DNA from: JABMRW01 sp964396965
GTDB lineage: Bacteria > Chloroflexota > Dehalococcoidia > Dehalococcoidales > BS750m-G39
Assembly (NCBI GenBank): GCA_964396965.1
Contig: CAYNGD010000004.1
Location: 41,590 to 105,589 of the forward strand
Length of the DNA stretch: 64,000 nucleotides
Reading direction: 5' to 3'
How positions within the stretch are numbered: the stretch's first letter is position 1; each line of letters opens with the position of its first letter. The notes beneath the pieces were generated by a model. It saw nothing but the letters and a program-made list of their open reading frames with translations, had not been told where the DNA came from and made no database searches. This document shows, one piece after another, positions 51,002 to 58,827 of this stretch. Made by a program: the position numbers and the translations under genes.

Positions 51002-53462
51002 TGTCTTCCTCCTCATTGACCCTGTATATCTTGCAGAGCAGGTGTTTGATGGGGGCGCCCAGCCCGTCCTTGCCCTGGGCGCCCATCGGGATGAGCTGGT
51101 TTATGTTCGATTCCCACACCCCGAAGAGGGAGGGCTCCTGGGGTGGCTTTTCCGGGAACCACCAGCCGTGGGCTGCCATCACCATCCAGGGTGGGACCAC
51201 CGGGGTGACCTTGGCCTTGAGCTTACATCTCCCCATCCAGTTCTCCACCCAGACCCACTCCCCGTCTTCGATGCCGTATGACTTGGCGGTCTTAGGGTTG
51301 ATTTCAATCACCGGGTCGGGGTCGATCTTGCGCAGCCAGGGGATCTGGCGGTGCTCGGAGTGGAAGTAGACCGGCGAGCGCCTCCCCGTGGAGAGGATTA
51401 GGGGATAGTCTTTATACAGCTCGGGCTGGCTCACCGGGGTGAAGGGGGGTTCCTCGTAGTGGGGTAGGGGCTCCAGCCCCCAATCCTCCCGCAGGGAGGA
51501 GTAGAGCTCAACCCGGCCCGAGGGCGTCTGGAAGCCCGGTTTTCTGTCTGGTCGGAGTAACCCTTTTTCAAAGCGGTGGTAGGGGGCGCTGGGGTGCCCC
51601 TTCGGAGGAAAGGCCCAGCCCTTCTCCTGGAGCTGCCTGAAGGTCAGCCCCGAGGGTCTTATAATTTCGTCAAAGAGTTCATAGATGTTCTGCCAGCGGA
51701 GATTCGGGTTAAACCTCTTAGCTAATTCAAAATTGATTTCCACGTCGGGCCTGCACTCGCCGACGCTAATCGCCTTGTTGATGGTCTGGAGGGGTATCCA
51801 CCAGCTCCTGACCCCGTCCTTCTCTAAAAAGCTGGCCGCCGGCAGGACGACATCAGCCAGCTGGGTGGAGGGGGTCATGAAGAGGTCAACGGCCACCACG
51901 AAGTCCAGCTTTTTAATGGCCTCGACCCATTTCTTGGGGTCGAGGCCGATGCCGGCCACCGGGTTGCAGGTCTGCATCCACAGGCCCCTGATGGGGTAGG
52001 GCTGGCCGCTTAAAATCTGCTCCAGGGTCAGGTCGGTGTGGGCCCTCCAGATGAACTTGTTTAGGGGGCCGTAGCGGTCGGCGCCGATGCGCTTCTTATC
52101 GACTTCTTTAGATTCCAGCTTTATAACCCCCTCGGCGCCGGGCAGGGCGTAGGCAACGGCGTCGAAGGCGTACCTCGAGATGACATTGCCGCCGGGCACA
52201 TCCAGGTTGCCGGTGAGGCACCACAGGGCGGTAATGGCCTGGGAGGTGGGGGTGATGGCCGGGGTCATGTCTATGGGCACCCCCCAGTGGATTGAGGCCG
52301 GCCTGCTCCGGGCGTAGAGCCGGGCCGCCTCGATAATGTCCTTCTCTGGCACCCAGCTGATTTCGGCTACCCGCTTTGGCGGGTAGTTGTTTACCTCCTC
52401 GCGGAACGCCGTCCAGACCGTTCTGGCCTTTATCTTGGTGCCGTCGGCCAGGCTGAGCTTAAACTCGCCTTCCAGGGCTGGCTTAATATCTTTCGGATTA
52501 TACTCCACGTTTTTGGAGTCCCAGACCGCCGGCTTTTTAGTCACGGTATTCCAGACGACGAAGTTGGCCGGTGAACCGCCCTTTATCAAATCGCTCTCCC
52601 GCAGCAATTTGCCACTATCGCCCCTGATTAGATGGGGGGCGTTGGTCCATTTCTCGACGAAACCTTTATCGTATAGGCCTTCGTTGATAATCACGTTGAG
52701 GAAGCCCATGGCCAGAGCGCCGTCGGTGCCGGGGCGGAGCTGGAGCCACCTCTGCGCCCGCGAGGCGAACCAGGTCAGCCTGGGGTCGATGGCGATAATC
52801 TTGGCGCCCCGCTTCCTCAGGTCGATGAGCCAGTGGCCGAAGACGTTATCGGGGCAGGAGGCGGGAATGTTATAGCCCCAGACGATGATGCACTCCGGGA
52901 CCTTATAATGGGGGTCGTCGTAGCGCTTGGGGAACCACTGGGCGGCATCCAGTATGCAGTAGTCCCCCTGGACCGTTTCCACGGCGGCTATCCTGGGGCT
53001 GTAGCAGGCAATGCCGCTCAGGGAGAACATGACGTTGGGACTGCCGTAGGCGTAGGCCAGCAGGCATATCCAGGGGCCGATGTCCCGGCCGGTGCCCATG
53101 GCGAAGATGACGCTCTCCGGGCCGGACTCCTCCCGGATTTTCTTCATCTTTTGCTCGATGAGGTCGAAGGCCTCGTCCCAGGAAATCGGCTGCCATTTGC
53201 CCTCGCCGCGCCGGCCTACCCTCTTGAGGGGGCGGGTGAGGCGGTCGGGGTGATAGACGTACTGGGTCATGGCTAGACATCGCGAGCAGAGCCGGCCCTG
53301 GTTCCAGGGGTGGTCGGGGTCGCCCTCGACCTTGACCAGCCTGCCGTCTTTAACGTAGGCCAGGACGCCGCAGCTGCCGTGGCAGCCCGGCCCGGCCGAC
53401 CAGGTGGTGGTGCGTATAATCTCAAGCTTCTCGTTCTTCAAGCCTGTCTCTTTTGCCAGCAA
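50994..53462 (-). CDS. Molybdopterin-dependent oxidoreductase, catalytic subunit (DMSO reductase family)
   Basis: This 822-residue protein has the FeS region C27-x3-C31-x27-C59 (GCHGSCGVLAYVKDGRLVKV), which lacks the first Cys of the usual C-x2-C-x3-C. It continues WQPISWDEAFDLI, a likely metal-ligand region GIACYSPR, IIVWGYNIPASCPDN, and the C-terminal dinucleotide-binding domain starting PLILSTGRRSPVYFHSEH. No Tat signal is visible, so it is probably cytosolic. The assigned start is TTG with no clear ribosome site; a second TTG at 53441 is equally plausible. The ferredoxin subunit follows. The substrate is unknown; the corrinoid locus downstream suggests a shared catabolic route. Confidence 0.9.
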   Translation of the reverse strand: MLAKETGLKNEKLEIIRTTTWSAGPGCHGSCGVLAYVKDGRLVKVEGDPDHPWNQGRLCSRCLAMTQYVYHPDRLTRPLKRVGRRGEGKWQPISWDEAFDLIEQKMKKIREESGPESVIFAMGTGRDIGPWICLLAYAYGSPNVMFSLSGIACYSPRIAAVETVQGDYCILDAAQWFPKRYDDPHYKVPECIIVWGYNIPASCPDNVFGHWLIDLRKRGAKIIAIDPRLTWFASRAQRWLQLRPGTDGALAMGFLNVIINEGLYDKGFVEKWTNAPHLIRGDSGKLLRESDLIKGGSPANFVVWNTVTKKPAVWDSKNVEYNPKDIKPALEGEFKLSLADGTKIKARTVWTAFREEVNNYPPKRVAEISWVPEKDIIEAARLYARSRPASIHWGVPIDMTPAITPTSQAITALWCLTGNLDVPGGNVISRYAFDAVAYALPGAEGVIKLESKEVDKKRIGADRYGPLNKFIWRAHTDLTLEQILSGQPYPIRGLWMQTCNPVAGIGLDPKKWVEAIKKLDFVVAVDLFMTPSTQLADVVLPAASFLEKDGVRSWWIPLQTINKAISVGECRPDVEINFELAKRFNPNLRWQNIYELFDEIIRPSGLTFRQLQEKGWAFPPKGHPSAPYHRFEKGLLRPDRKPGFQTPSGRVELYSSLREDWGLEPLPHYEEPPFTPVSQPELYKDYPLILSTGRRSPVYFHSEHRQIPWLRKIDPDPVIEINPKTAKSYGIEDGEWVWVENWMGRCKLKAKVTPVVPPWMVMAAHGWWFPEKPPQEPSLFGVWESNINQLIPMGAQGKDGLGAPIKHLLCKIYRVNEEEDNA

Positions 53463-53588
53463 GGTTCAGTTGAGTATTACATAGTTGCCACCGTCTTGGC
53501 AAGGGCAATTGTCTCTACTTTAAAACCAGCTCGAATCGTGTTATATTTATGTGGCTTTTAGAGTAGCTTAAAAGGAGGTAACCGGATA

Positions 53589-54218
53589 ATGCCAGACTAC
53601 GCAGCCTTAAAGAAGAAGGTGGACGAACTGGCCGCCAGAAAGTGGGATACACCAGCCATTGAGGCTAGAATCAGAAAGCTAGCCAAAGACGGGATTCCCA
53701 GGAAGAAGCTGGATCCAAAAGAGACGCTGGCTAACAAGCAGCAAATCCTCGACCGCATTCAACTGCGAGCTGAGGAATACAACTTTATCCTCAAGAACTG
53801 TGCCCAGGCCACGGCGCTTACCCTGATGGAAGAATTTGGCCAGGGTAATATGGAGGTTATTAAGGCCCTGAGCCCATTCCCTAGCATCGGCGGCACCGGC
53901 GATATATGCGGCGGCATAACCGGGAGCCTGATTAACTTTGGCCTCTATTTTGGCAGTGATAACCCTCTGGATTACGATGCCAAGGGCCTATGCATAATGA
54001 ATGCCCAGAAGTTTATCGCCCTTTTCGAAGAGGCACTGGGTGATAGGCACTGCGCCGGAATAATAGAAACAGTGACGATTGGCTACGCCATAAATCCCGG
54101 GGAGAGTGAAGAGTCGATGATGACCTTCGCCCAGGAAAAGGGTTTTGAGAAGTGTGGCCTGGTTCCAGGGACAGCCGTCAGGCTGGCCGCCGGGATTATT
54201 ATTGATAGCATGAAATGA
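53589..54218 (+). CDS. C_GCAxxG_C_C family redox protein
   Basis: The family is named for its Cys pattern. This 209-residue copy has NCAQATALTLMEEF, then TGDICGGITGSLINFG, and further Cys in GLCIMNAQ, DRHCAGII and FEKCGLV. The N-terminal 60 residues are an extra charged helical region. An AAAAGGAGG site precedes the ATG. It is divergent from the molybdopterin oxidoreductase, with 126 bases between, and ends at a clear terminator. The function is not established; a redox or metal-cluster role is likely. Confidence 0.85.
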   Translation: MPDYAALKKKVDELAARKWDTPAIEARIRKLAKDGIPRKKLDPKETLANKQQILDRIQLRAEEYNFILKNCAQATALTLMEEFGQGNMEVIKALSPFPSIGGTGDICGGITGSLINFGLYFGSDNPLDYDAKGLCIMNAQKFIALFEEALGDRHCAGIIETVTIGYAINPGESEESMMTFAQEKGFEKCGLVPGTAVRLAAGIIIDSMK

Positions 54219-54268
54219 CTAAATAGGTCGGCTGCGTATAGATTCAAATAGCTACAGTCTGAGTTTTC

Positions 54269-54305
54269 AAGGCGGGCGTAACCCTAGCCCGCCTTTTCCT
54301 TTTTC
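54269..54305 (+). terminator. Intrinsic terminator overlapping the mrp 3' end
   Basis: AAGGCGGGC (54269-54277) pairs with GCCCGCCTT (54287-54295), then TTCCTTTTTC. The mrp stop codon (54284-54286, minus strand) lies in the loop region, so the right arm encodes the last Mrp residues. Confidence 0.8.
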
Positions 54306-55300
54306 TCAAGCGGCACCGAACGGGCCAGGGCCTCACCCAAACTCCCCACCATATCGGCGCTGTAGCGCTCGATATCTCCCTCGTCGCAGAGCTTGGCCAG
54401 CGCCGGGTCGATGGGCAGCTGCCCCAAAAGCGGTGCACTGGCCACTTCGGCCATCTCCTCGCCCCGGCTCCTGCCGAAGACCTCGATTCTCTTGTCTGTC
54501 TCGGGCAGGTACAAATAGCTCATATTCTCCACCACCCCCACCACTCTCTTGTCCATCTTCTGGGCCATGTTGACCGCCTTGCGGACAATCATGGTGGTCA
54601 GGTCCTGAGGGGTAAAGACAATGATTACCCCCGATACCGGCAGGGTCTGCATCACCGTCAGGGGGGCGTCGGCGGTGCCCGGCGGCAGGTCAACGATTAG
54701 GTAGTCAAGCCTGCCCCAGAGCACCTCCTCCCAGAACTGGGTAATGGCTCTGGCGATGAGCGGCCCACGCCAGATGACGGCATCGTCCTCGCTGGGCAGG
54801 AGCAGGTTGATGGACATGACCTCAATCCCGGAGCGGGAGAGCACCGGCAGGATGCCGGTTTCGCTGCCCGCCGGCCTTGAGTCGATGCCGAACATCCGGG
54901 GGATGCTGGCGCCGGTAATATCGGCGTCAAGGATGCCGACCCGGTAGCCCTGGCGGTTGAGGGCAACCGCGGCCAGGCTGGCCACCAGCGACTTACCGAC
55001 GCCGCCCTTGCCGCTCATCACCGCCAGAATGTGGCCTATCTGGTTTAAGTCCTTGGGCTTGACCTCGGTGAAGCTGACCGTTACCGCCTCCACCCCGTTG
55101 AGCTTGCCGACAGCCTTCTCAACACTGGCCTTGAGCATTTTCTGAACAGCCGGCTCCAGTGCCGCCGAGGCCAGGGTAATGTCAACCCTGTCTTTATTCA
55201 GCGCCACCTCCCGGACTAGGCTCATCTCCACCAGACTGCGCCTGACGTCAGGCACAAGGACCTTCTCCAGACTATCCGTTATCTGCTTTTTGGTGGGCAC
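54284..55300 (-). CDS. Mrp/NBP35-family P-loop ATPase lacking the CxxC motif
   Basis: Mrp/ApbC proteins carry FeS clusters to apoproteins. This 338-residue copy has an N-terminal MIP18-like domain (about 1-80) and an ATPase with VMSGKGGVGKS, DADITGASIPRMFG, YLIVDLPPGTADAPLTVMQ and VVENMSYL. The cluster-bridging CPxC that normally follows ENMSY is absent (YLPETDKR), and only one Cys exists in the whole protein. It cannot bind a cluster in the known way and may have another job, perhaps tied to the NifX-like protein encoded just upstream. Confidence 0.9.
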   Translation of the reverse strand: MPTKKQITDSLEKVLVPDVRRSLVEMSLVREVALNKDRVDITLASAALEPAVQKMLKASVEKAVGKLNGVEAVTVSFTEVKPKDLNQIGHILAVMSGKGGVGKSLVASLAAVALNRQGYRVGILDADITGASIPRMFGIDSRPAGSETGILPVLSRSGIEVMSINLLLPSEDDAVIWRGPLIARAITQFWEEVLWGRLDYLIVDLPPGTADAPLTVMQTLPVSGVIIVFTPQDLTTMIVRKAVNMAQKMDKRVVGVVENMSYLYLPETDKRIEVFGRSRGEEMAEVASAPLLGQLPIDPALAKLCDEGDIERYSADMVGSLGEALARSVPLEKKEKAG

Positions 55301-55313
55301 AAGATTCCTCCTT

Positions 55314-55706
55314 CTAGTGCAACCTTTCTTCTAAGTGGGGCAGCTTGCCCTCCAGGTAGAGCTTCACCGCCTGGTCAATGTCAGTTACATCGGTGACTAC
55401 CGGCTCGATATTGAGATTCTTCAGGTTGGCGTAGGCACCTCCACCCATCCCTCCGGCGATAAGAACCTGGCAGTCGGCGATGGTTTCCGCCATACGGGCG
55501 TGCCGGGCCTCCGCACCACGGCCGCAGCCGTGCTGCTCACCGGGAGCATGGCGGTGCTGGCCGCCAAAGGTGTCGTGCCCCGCCTTTTGCCGTGTTTCCC
55601 TCCCCGTAATCTTACCATCTTCTACCGTCAGCACCAAATAGAGCGGCGCCCGCCCGAAGTGCTGGCTAACCTTTTTACCGTCCTTGGTGACGACAGCAAT
55701 CTTCAT
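55314..55706 (-). CDS. NifX/NifB-C-like dinitrogenase iron-molybdenum cofactor family protein
   Basis: The 130-residue protein starts MKIAVVTKDGKKVSQHFGRA and has the RNase H-like fold of the family. It contains a His/Gly-rich insertion (GGQHRHAPGEQHGCGRG) that could bind metal, then CQVLIAGGMGGGAYANLK. Such proteins bind cofactor precursors or FeS clusters; no nif genes are seen. It lies between the CoA-binding and mrp genes, a common grouping with DUF134. Confidence 0.9.
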   Translation of the reverse strand: MKIAVVTKDGKKVSQHFGRAPLYLVLTVEDGKITGRETRQKAGHDTFGGQHRHAPGEQHGCGRGAEARHARMAETIADCQVLIAGGMGGGAYANLKNLNIEPVVTDVTDIDQAVKLYLEGKLPHLEERLH

Positions 55707-55744
55707 TATTTATCCCTCCTGTTGGCTTAAATTACCCTATTTCT

Positions 55745-56125
55745 TTAATTTTGCATCACGCAGATGTCGTGGACTGCCCTCATTTTGTTCTCACGGCAGA
55801 AGGCCAGGGCGGCCTCGCTCTCCGCGCCGGGCTGTAGCCAGATGCGGTCCAGCCCCAGCTGCTGGCATTCCCTAAGAATGGCCTCGGTTACTTTGGGCGG
55901 CACGACAAAATCGACCACATCCACCCTGACCGGAATGTCGGCCAGACGGTGGTAGCACTTGACCCCCTCAATCTCATCCAGCCCCGGATTCACCGGATAG
56001 ACCTCGTAGCCGCGCCTAGTCAGGTTCTTGAATATCCGGTAGCCGTTCTTGCTGGTGTTATCGGTAGCGCCGACCACGGCGAACCTCTTCTGCGCCATAA
56101 ACTCCTTGACCAGGTCTGGTTGCAT
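55745..56125 (-). CDS. CoA-binding domain protein (YccU-like)
   Basis: This 126-residue Rossmann protein has FAVVGATDNTSKNGYRIFKN, a CoA_binding glycine loop, then GYEVYPVNPGLDEIEG, DVVDFVVPPKVTEAIL and IWLQPGAESE. It resembles the N-terminal CoA domain of succinyl-CoA synthetase alpha as a standalone protein. The ATG at 56125 is chosen; the longer frame to 56170 overlaps the DUF134 gene. It is second in the DUF134 operon. Confidence 0.9.
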   Translation of the reverse strand: MQPDLVKEFMAQKRFAVVGATDNTSKNGYRIFKNLTRRGYEVYPVNPGLDEIEGVKCYHRLADIPVRVDVVDFVVPPKVTEAILRECQQLGLDRIWLQPGAESEAALAFCRENKMRAVHDICVMQN

Positions 56126-56135
56126 AGTAGCTGCC

Positions 56136-56450
56136 TCAGCTCCTCTTAATTTTAAGCGGCACCACCTCAAAGTTGCCGCCCTCGATTTTTATTGCCTTAC
56201 CGTTAAGCAGGGCCTCGGCTATCTTCTGCCGCGCCGAGGCCAGCACCCTCTGGAAGGTGGGGCGGGAGATATTCATCTTCTCCGCGCCCTGCTCCTGCTC
56301 CAGCCCATCCAGGTCTTTAAGTCTTATCGCCTCGGCCTCCTCTACCGAGAGGCGGATTTCATCGAGCAGGCGCAGCGGTATGCCGGCTGGCTTGAAGTAG
56401 GTCGCCTCCGGCAGGAAAGCCACTCTGCGGCACTTTGGCGGTCGGGGCAT
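56136..56450 (-). CDS. DUF134 helix-turn-helix regulator
   Basis: This 104-residue protein starts MPRPPKCRRVAFLPEATYFKP and has a sigma-70 region 4-like HTH in LSVEEAEAIRLKDLDGLEQE and ISRPTFQRVLASARQKIAE. DUF134 proteins are predicted DNA-binding regulators usually found with NifX-like genes, as here. It is first in the operon. A perfect 22-bp palindrome lies at its promoter, so autoregulation is likely. Confidence 0.9.
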   Translation of the reverse strand: MPRPPKCRRVAFLPEATYFKPAGIPLRLLDEIRLSVEEAEAIRLKDLDGLEQEQGAEKMNISRPTFQRVLASARQKIAEALLNGKAIKIEGGNFEVVPLKIKRS

Positions 56451-56471
56451 ATCAGGGCACTTCCTTTACCG

Positions 56472-56523
56472 GTAATGAGCATATGCTCATTACTATCATA
56501 GCACACAGGCAAGATAGGGTCAA
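56472..56523 (-). promoter_or_regulatory. DUF134-operon promoter with 22-bp palindromic operator
   Basis: On the minus strand, TTGACC at 56523-56518, a 17-base spacer and TGC-TATGAT ending at 56495 form a good extended -10 promoter. The predicted start near 56488 falls inside a perfect palindrome at 56472-56493, with half-site GTAATGAGCAT. A protein bound there would block initiation. DUF134 itself is the natural candidate. Confidence 0.8.
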
Positions 56524-56539
56524 CTTTTTGAAAACGGAT

Positions 56540-56568
56540 TTGACAAAACTGGCCTGATAGAGGATGAT
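56540..56568 (+). promoter_or_regulatory. mobB-smr promoter
   Basis: TTGACA at 56540-56545, a 17-base spacer and GATGAT at 56563-56568 (4 of 6). The leader of about 25 bases ends in AAAGGGGAAAAACA before the mobB ATG. Confidence 0.6.
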
Positions 56569-56600
56569 ACACTCAGATTTAGCCTTAAAGGGGAAAAACA

Positions 56601-57245
56601 ATGCCGCCCATAGTCTCTATTGTCGGTAAATCAAGCTCAGGCAAGACCACCCTCGTGGAAAAGCTCATCGCCGAACTGAAGTCCCGCGGTTACAGAGTGG
56701 CCACGGTAAAGCACACCCCCCGGGAGTCGTCCTTTGACGAGCCGGGCAAGGATAGCTGGCGCCACACCCAGGCCGGCAGCGAAGCGACGGTGGTCAGCTC
56801 CCCGGATAAGCTGGTGCTCATCAAGCCGCTCAGCGGCCAGCCCACTATGGAGCAGATAGCCTACCTGCTGGGCGAAGACTACGACATTATCCTGGCCGAG
56901 GGCTTCAGCCGGGGGGATGCCCCCAAGATAGAGGTCCATCGCAGGCAGGCAGGCCCGCCCCTTAGCAGGGTCAGGAAGCTCATCGCCATCGCCACCGACG
57001 AACCGCTGGAGACCAAGGCCAGGCAGTTCTCACTTGAGGATGTCAAAGGCCTGGCCGACCTTCTGGAGAAGGGTTTCATCCAGCCCAACCGGGAGCGGCT
57101 CTCCCTCTACGTTAACCATGCCCCTATCGTCTTGACTCTCTTCCCCAGGCAGATTATCACCAACGTCCTGCTGGCGCTGGCCTTATCCCTCAAAGGAGTG
57201 AAAAAAATCAAAAGCCTGGATATTCTCTACCGGAAGTCCCCCTGA
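56601..57245 (+). CDS. mobB: Molybdopterin-guanine dinucleotide biosynthesis protein MobB
   Basis: MobB is a GTP-binding helper of MobA in forming the guanine dinucleotide of molybdenum or tungsten cofactor. This 214-residue copy has the P-loop VGKSSSGKTTLVEKL, then VATVKHTPRE and IILAEGFSRGDAPKIEVHRR. The C-terminal 60 residues (IQPNRERLSLYVNHAPIVL and onward) form an extension known from other anaerobes. It is coupled to the Smr gene by TGATG. It would serve the bis-MGD enzyme at about 51-53 kb. Confidence 0.92.
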   Translation: MPPIVSIVGKSSSGKTTLVEKLIAELKSRGYRVATVKHTPRESSFDEPGKDSWRHTQAGSEATVVSSPDKLVLIKPLSGQPTMEQIAYLLGEDYDIILAEGFSRGDAPKIEVHRRQAGPPLSRVRKLIAIATDEPLETKARQFSLEDVKGLADLLEKGFIQPNRERLSLYVNHAPIVLTLFPRQIITNVLLALALSLKGVKKIKSLDILYRKSP

Positions 57246-57511
57246 TGGCGGAAAGAACAGCCCCGTCAAACGAGCTGCACCTGCGCCATCTCACCCTGGA
57301 CGAGGCGCTACCCAGGCTCGATAAGTACCTGAACGACGCCTTCATGGCCGGGCTATACCAGGTGAGGATAATCCACGGCAAGGGGACAGGCACCCTGCGC
57401 CAGGCGGTCAGGAAGAAGTTGGACAAACACCCGCTGGTGAGCTCCTACCGCCCCGCCGGTTACGGGGAAGGCGGCGCCGGCGTTACCGTCGTCGAACTGG
57501 CCGAAAAATAG
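57245..57511 (+). CDS. Standalone Smr-domain protein (MutS2 C-terminal-like)
   Basis: The 88-residue protein is essentially one Smr domain: LDEALPRLDKYLNDAFMAGL, the nuclease-associated IIHGKGTGTLRQAVRKKL and GEGGAGVTVVEL. The usual N-terminal DLRG appears as HLRH. Smr domains act as nucleases on DNA branches or on mRNA of collided ribosomes, but no MutS2 ATPase part is present. It begins on the mobB stop (TGATG). Confidence 0.88.
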   Translation: MAERTAPSNELHLRHLTLDEALPRLDKYLNDAFMAGLYQVRIIHGKGTGTLRQAVRKKLDKHPLVSSYRPAGYGEGGAGVTVVELAEK

Positions 57512-57527
57512 CCAAAAGGAGTGGGTT

Positions 57528-58688
57528 ATGGCCAAGAAGCGGTATCAAAAGAAGTCAGCCGGGGGGAGGGGCCAGCTCGGTCCCTACCCTATGGAGGGGC
57601 TGAAGAGGGTTGACCACCCCACCACCATGATTACCGATGATATCCCCCGCTTTGACGAAAGGGAGCACGGCTTCGCCCGTGCCCTGCGCGGTGATTTCGG
57701 CCCCGGCCCCGCCCGGGAATTTAAACGCTTTGTTCAGAAATACCCTCTGGGAGACGCCTTCGCCAGCATGGTCGGCCATATGATTCCGATGGTTGACGGC
57801 GAGGTGGCTAATCTGAAAGCCCCTATCTCGGAAGCCCCGGAGACCTTAAGCTGGCACATCAAGCAGCTGGGCTACTTCCTGAGGTCCGATATCGTCGGCA
57901 TCTGCCGTCTGCCGCAGTACGCTGTCTACCACCACGACCTGGCCGGAAACCCGGTGGAGCTTGACCACAAGTTCGCTATTCTGATTGTTATCGACCAGGA
58001 CTACGAGGCAATGCTCGGTTCCACTGGGGACGACTGGATTTCCAACTCCCAGAGCTTCATCGGCTACTCAACCAGCGCCTTTATCGCCGTAATTATGGCC
58101 AACTACATAAGAAAGCTGGGCTACCCGGCGCGGGCCCACCACGTCTTTAACTACCAGGTGCTGGTGGTGCCCCTGCTGCTTCTGGCCGGCATCGGCGAGA
58201 TGTGCCGGGCTGGTATCGTGCTTAACCCGTTTCTGGGGACGCGCTTCAAGGCGGCGGTGGTCACCACCGACTTGCCACTGGAGCCGGACAGCCCGGTCGA
58301 CTTCGGCCTCCAGGAGTTCTGCCGGCGGTGTCTGAAGTGTGCCGATGAGTGCCATGCCAGGGCCATACCATTCGGCGACAAGGTCTTGCTCAACGGCTAC
58401 GAGAACTGGCGGTTTGACGCCGACCGCTGCAGCAAATACCGGGTCGGCAATCAGGGCGGCTCTTCCTGCGGGCGCTGCATCAAGGTCTGCCCCTGGAACA
58501 AGCCCGAGGGCTGGACTCACGATCTGGTAAGGTGGATGGTGAAGCAGGCCCCGTTTTTGGACGGGTTCCTGGTCAGGATGGACAAGGTCTGGGGCTACGG
58601 CAAGCGGGACATCAGGTACAAGTGGTGGCTGGACCTGGAGGAGGTTGACGGGGTAGTCAAAGTCCCCGCCAAGCTGAACCAGGACTAA
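57528..58688 (+). CDS. Reductive dehalogenase-like corrinoid/FeS protein, no Tat signal
   Basis: This 386-residue protein matches the catalytic domain of RdhA. It has the nitroreductase-like corrinoid domain (YIRKLGYPARAHH, LLLLAGIGEMCRAGIVLNP, VVTTDLPLEPDSPVDFGLQE), then cluster 1 Cys at 265, 268, 271 and 275 (EFCRRCLKCADEC) and cluster 2 Cys at 301, 314, 317 and 321 (SSCGRCIKVCPWNKP). The twin-arginine signal of respiratory enzymes is missing and no rdhB anchor gene follows, so it is probably cytosolic. It could be a non-respiratory dehalogenase or a related reductase such as a queuosine-type enzyme, but the motif order favours RdhA. An AAAAGGAG site precedes the ATG. Confidence 0.88.
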   Translation: MAKKRYQKKSAGGRGQLGPYPMEGLKRVDHPTTMITDDIPRFDEREHGFARALRGDFGPGPAREFKRFVQKYPLGDAFASMVGHMIPMVDGEVANLKAPISEAPETLSWHIKQLGYFLRSDIVGICRLPQYAVYHHDLAGNPVELDHKFAILIVIDQDYEAMLGSTGDDWISNSQSFIGYSTSAFIAVIMANYIRKLGYPARAHHVFNYQVLVVPLLLLAGIGEMCRAGIVLNPFLGTRFKAAVVTTDLPLEPDSPVDFGLQEFCRRCLKCADECHARAIPFGDKVLLNGYENWRFDADRCSKYRVGNQGGSSCGRCIKVCPWNKPEGWTHDLVRWMVKQAPFLDGFLVRMDKVWGYGKRDIRYKWWLDLEEVDGVVKVPAKLNQD

Positions 58689-58707
58689 GCGACCCTCCCC
58701 CGGCTGA

Positions 58708-58736
58708 TTGAACCAGGCCCGCTTTTTAGCTATAAT
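58708..58736 (+). promoter_or_regulatory. Promoter of the tRNA-His/tRNA-Arg unit
   Basis: TTGAAC at 58708-58713, a 17-base spacer and a perfect TATAAT at 58731-58736. The predicted start near 58743 is about 6 bases before the tRNA-His. Confidence 0.75.
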
Positions 58737-58748
58737 AGCCTTACCTGT

Positions 58749-58826
58749 GGTGAGTGTAGCCCAGCGGCCAAAGGCGCCAGGTTGTGGCCCTGGAGATCGA
58801 GGGTTCAAATCCCTCCACTCACCCCA
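58749..58826 (+). tRNA. tRNA-His (GTG)
   Basis: Acceptor arms GTGAGTG and CACTCAC pair fully. The anticodon arm is CCAGG-TTGTGGC-CCTGG with anticodon GTG. The T-arm GAGGG-TTCAAAT-CCCTC is perfect. A G at position -1 (58749) faces discriminator C, the tRNA-His identity pair, and CCA is encoded at 58824-58826. Confidence 0.95.
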
Positions 58827-58827
58827 T

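Noticed and set aside
57528..58688. Epoxyqueuosine reductase QueG as the identity of the double-cluster protein
   Set aside because: QueG shares the cluster motifs, but LLLLAGIGEMCRAGIVLNP, DLPLEPDSPVDFG and the split second cluster fit RdhA better. It is kept as an alternative only.
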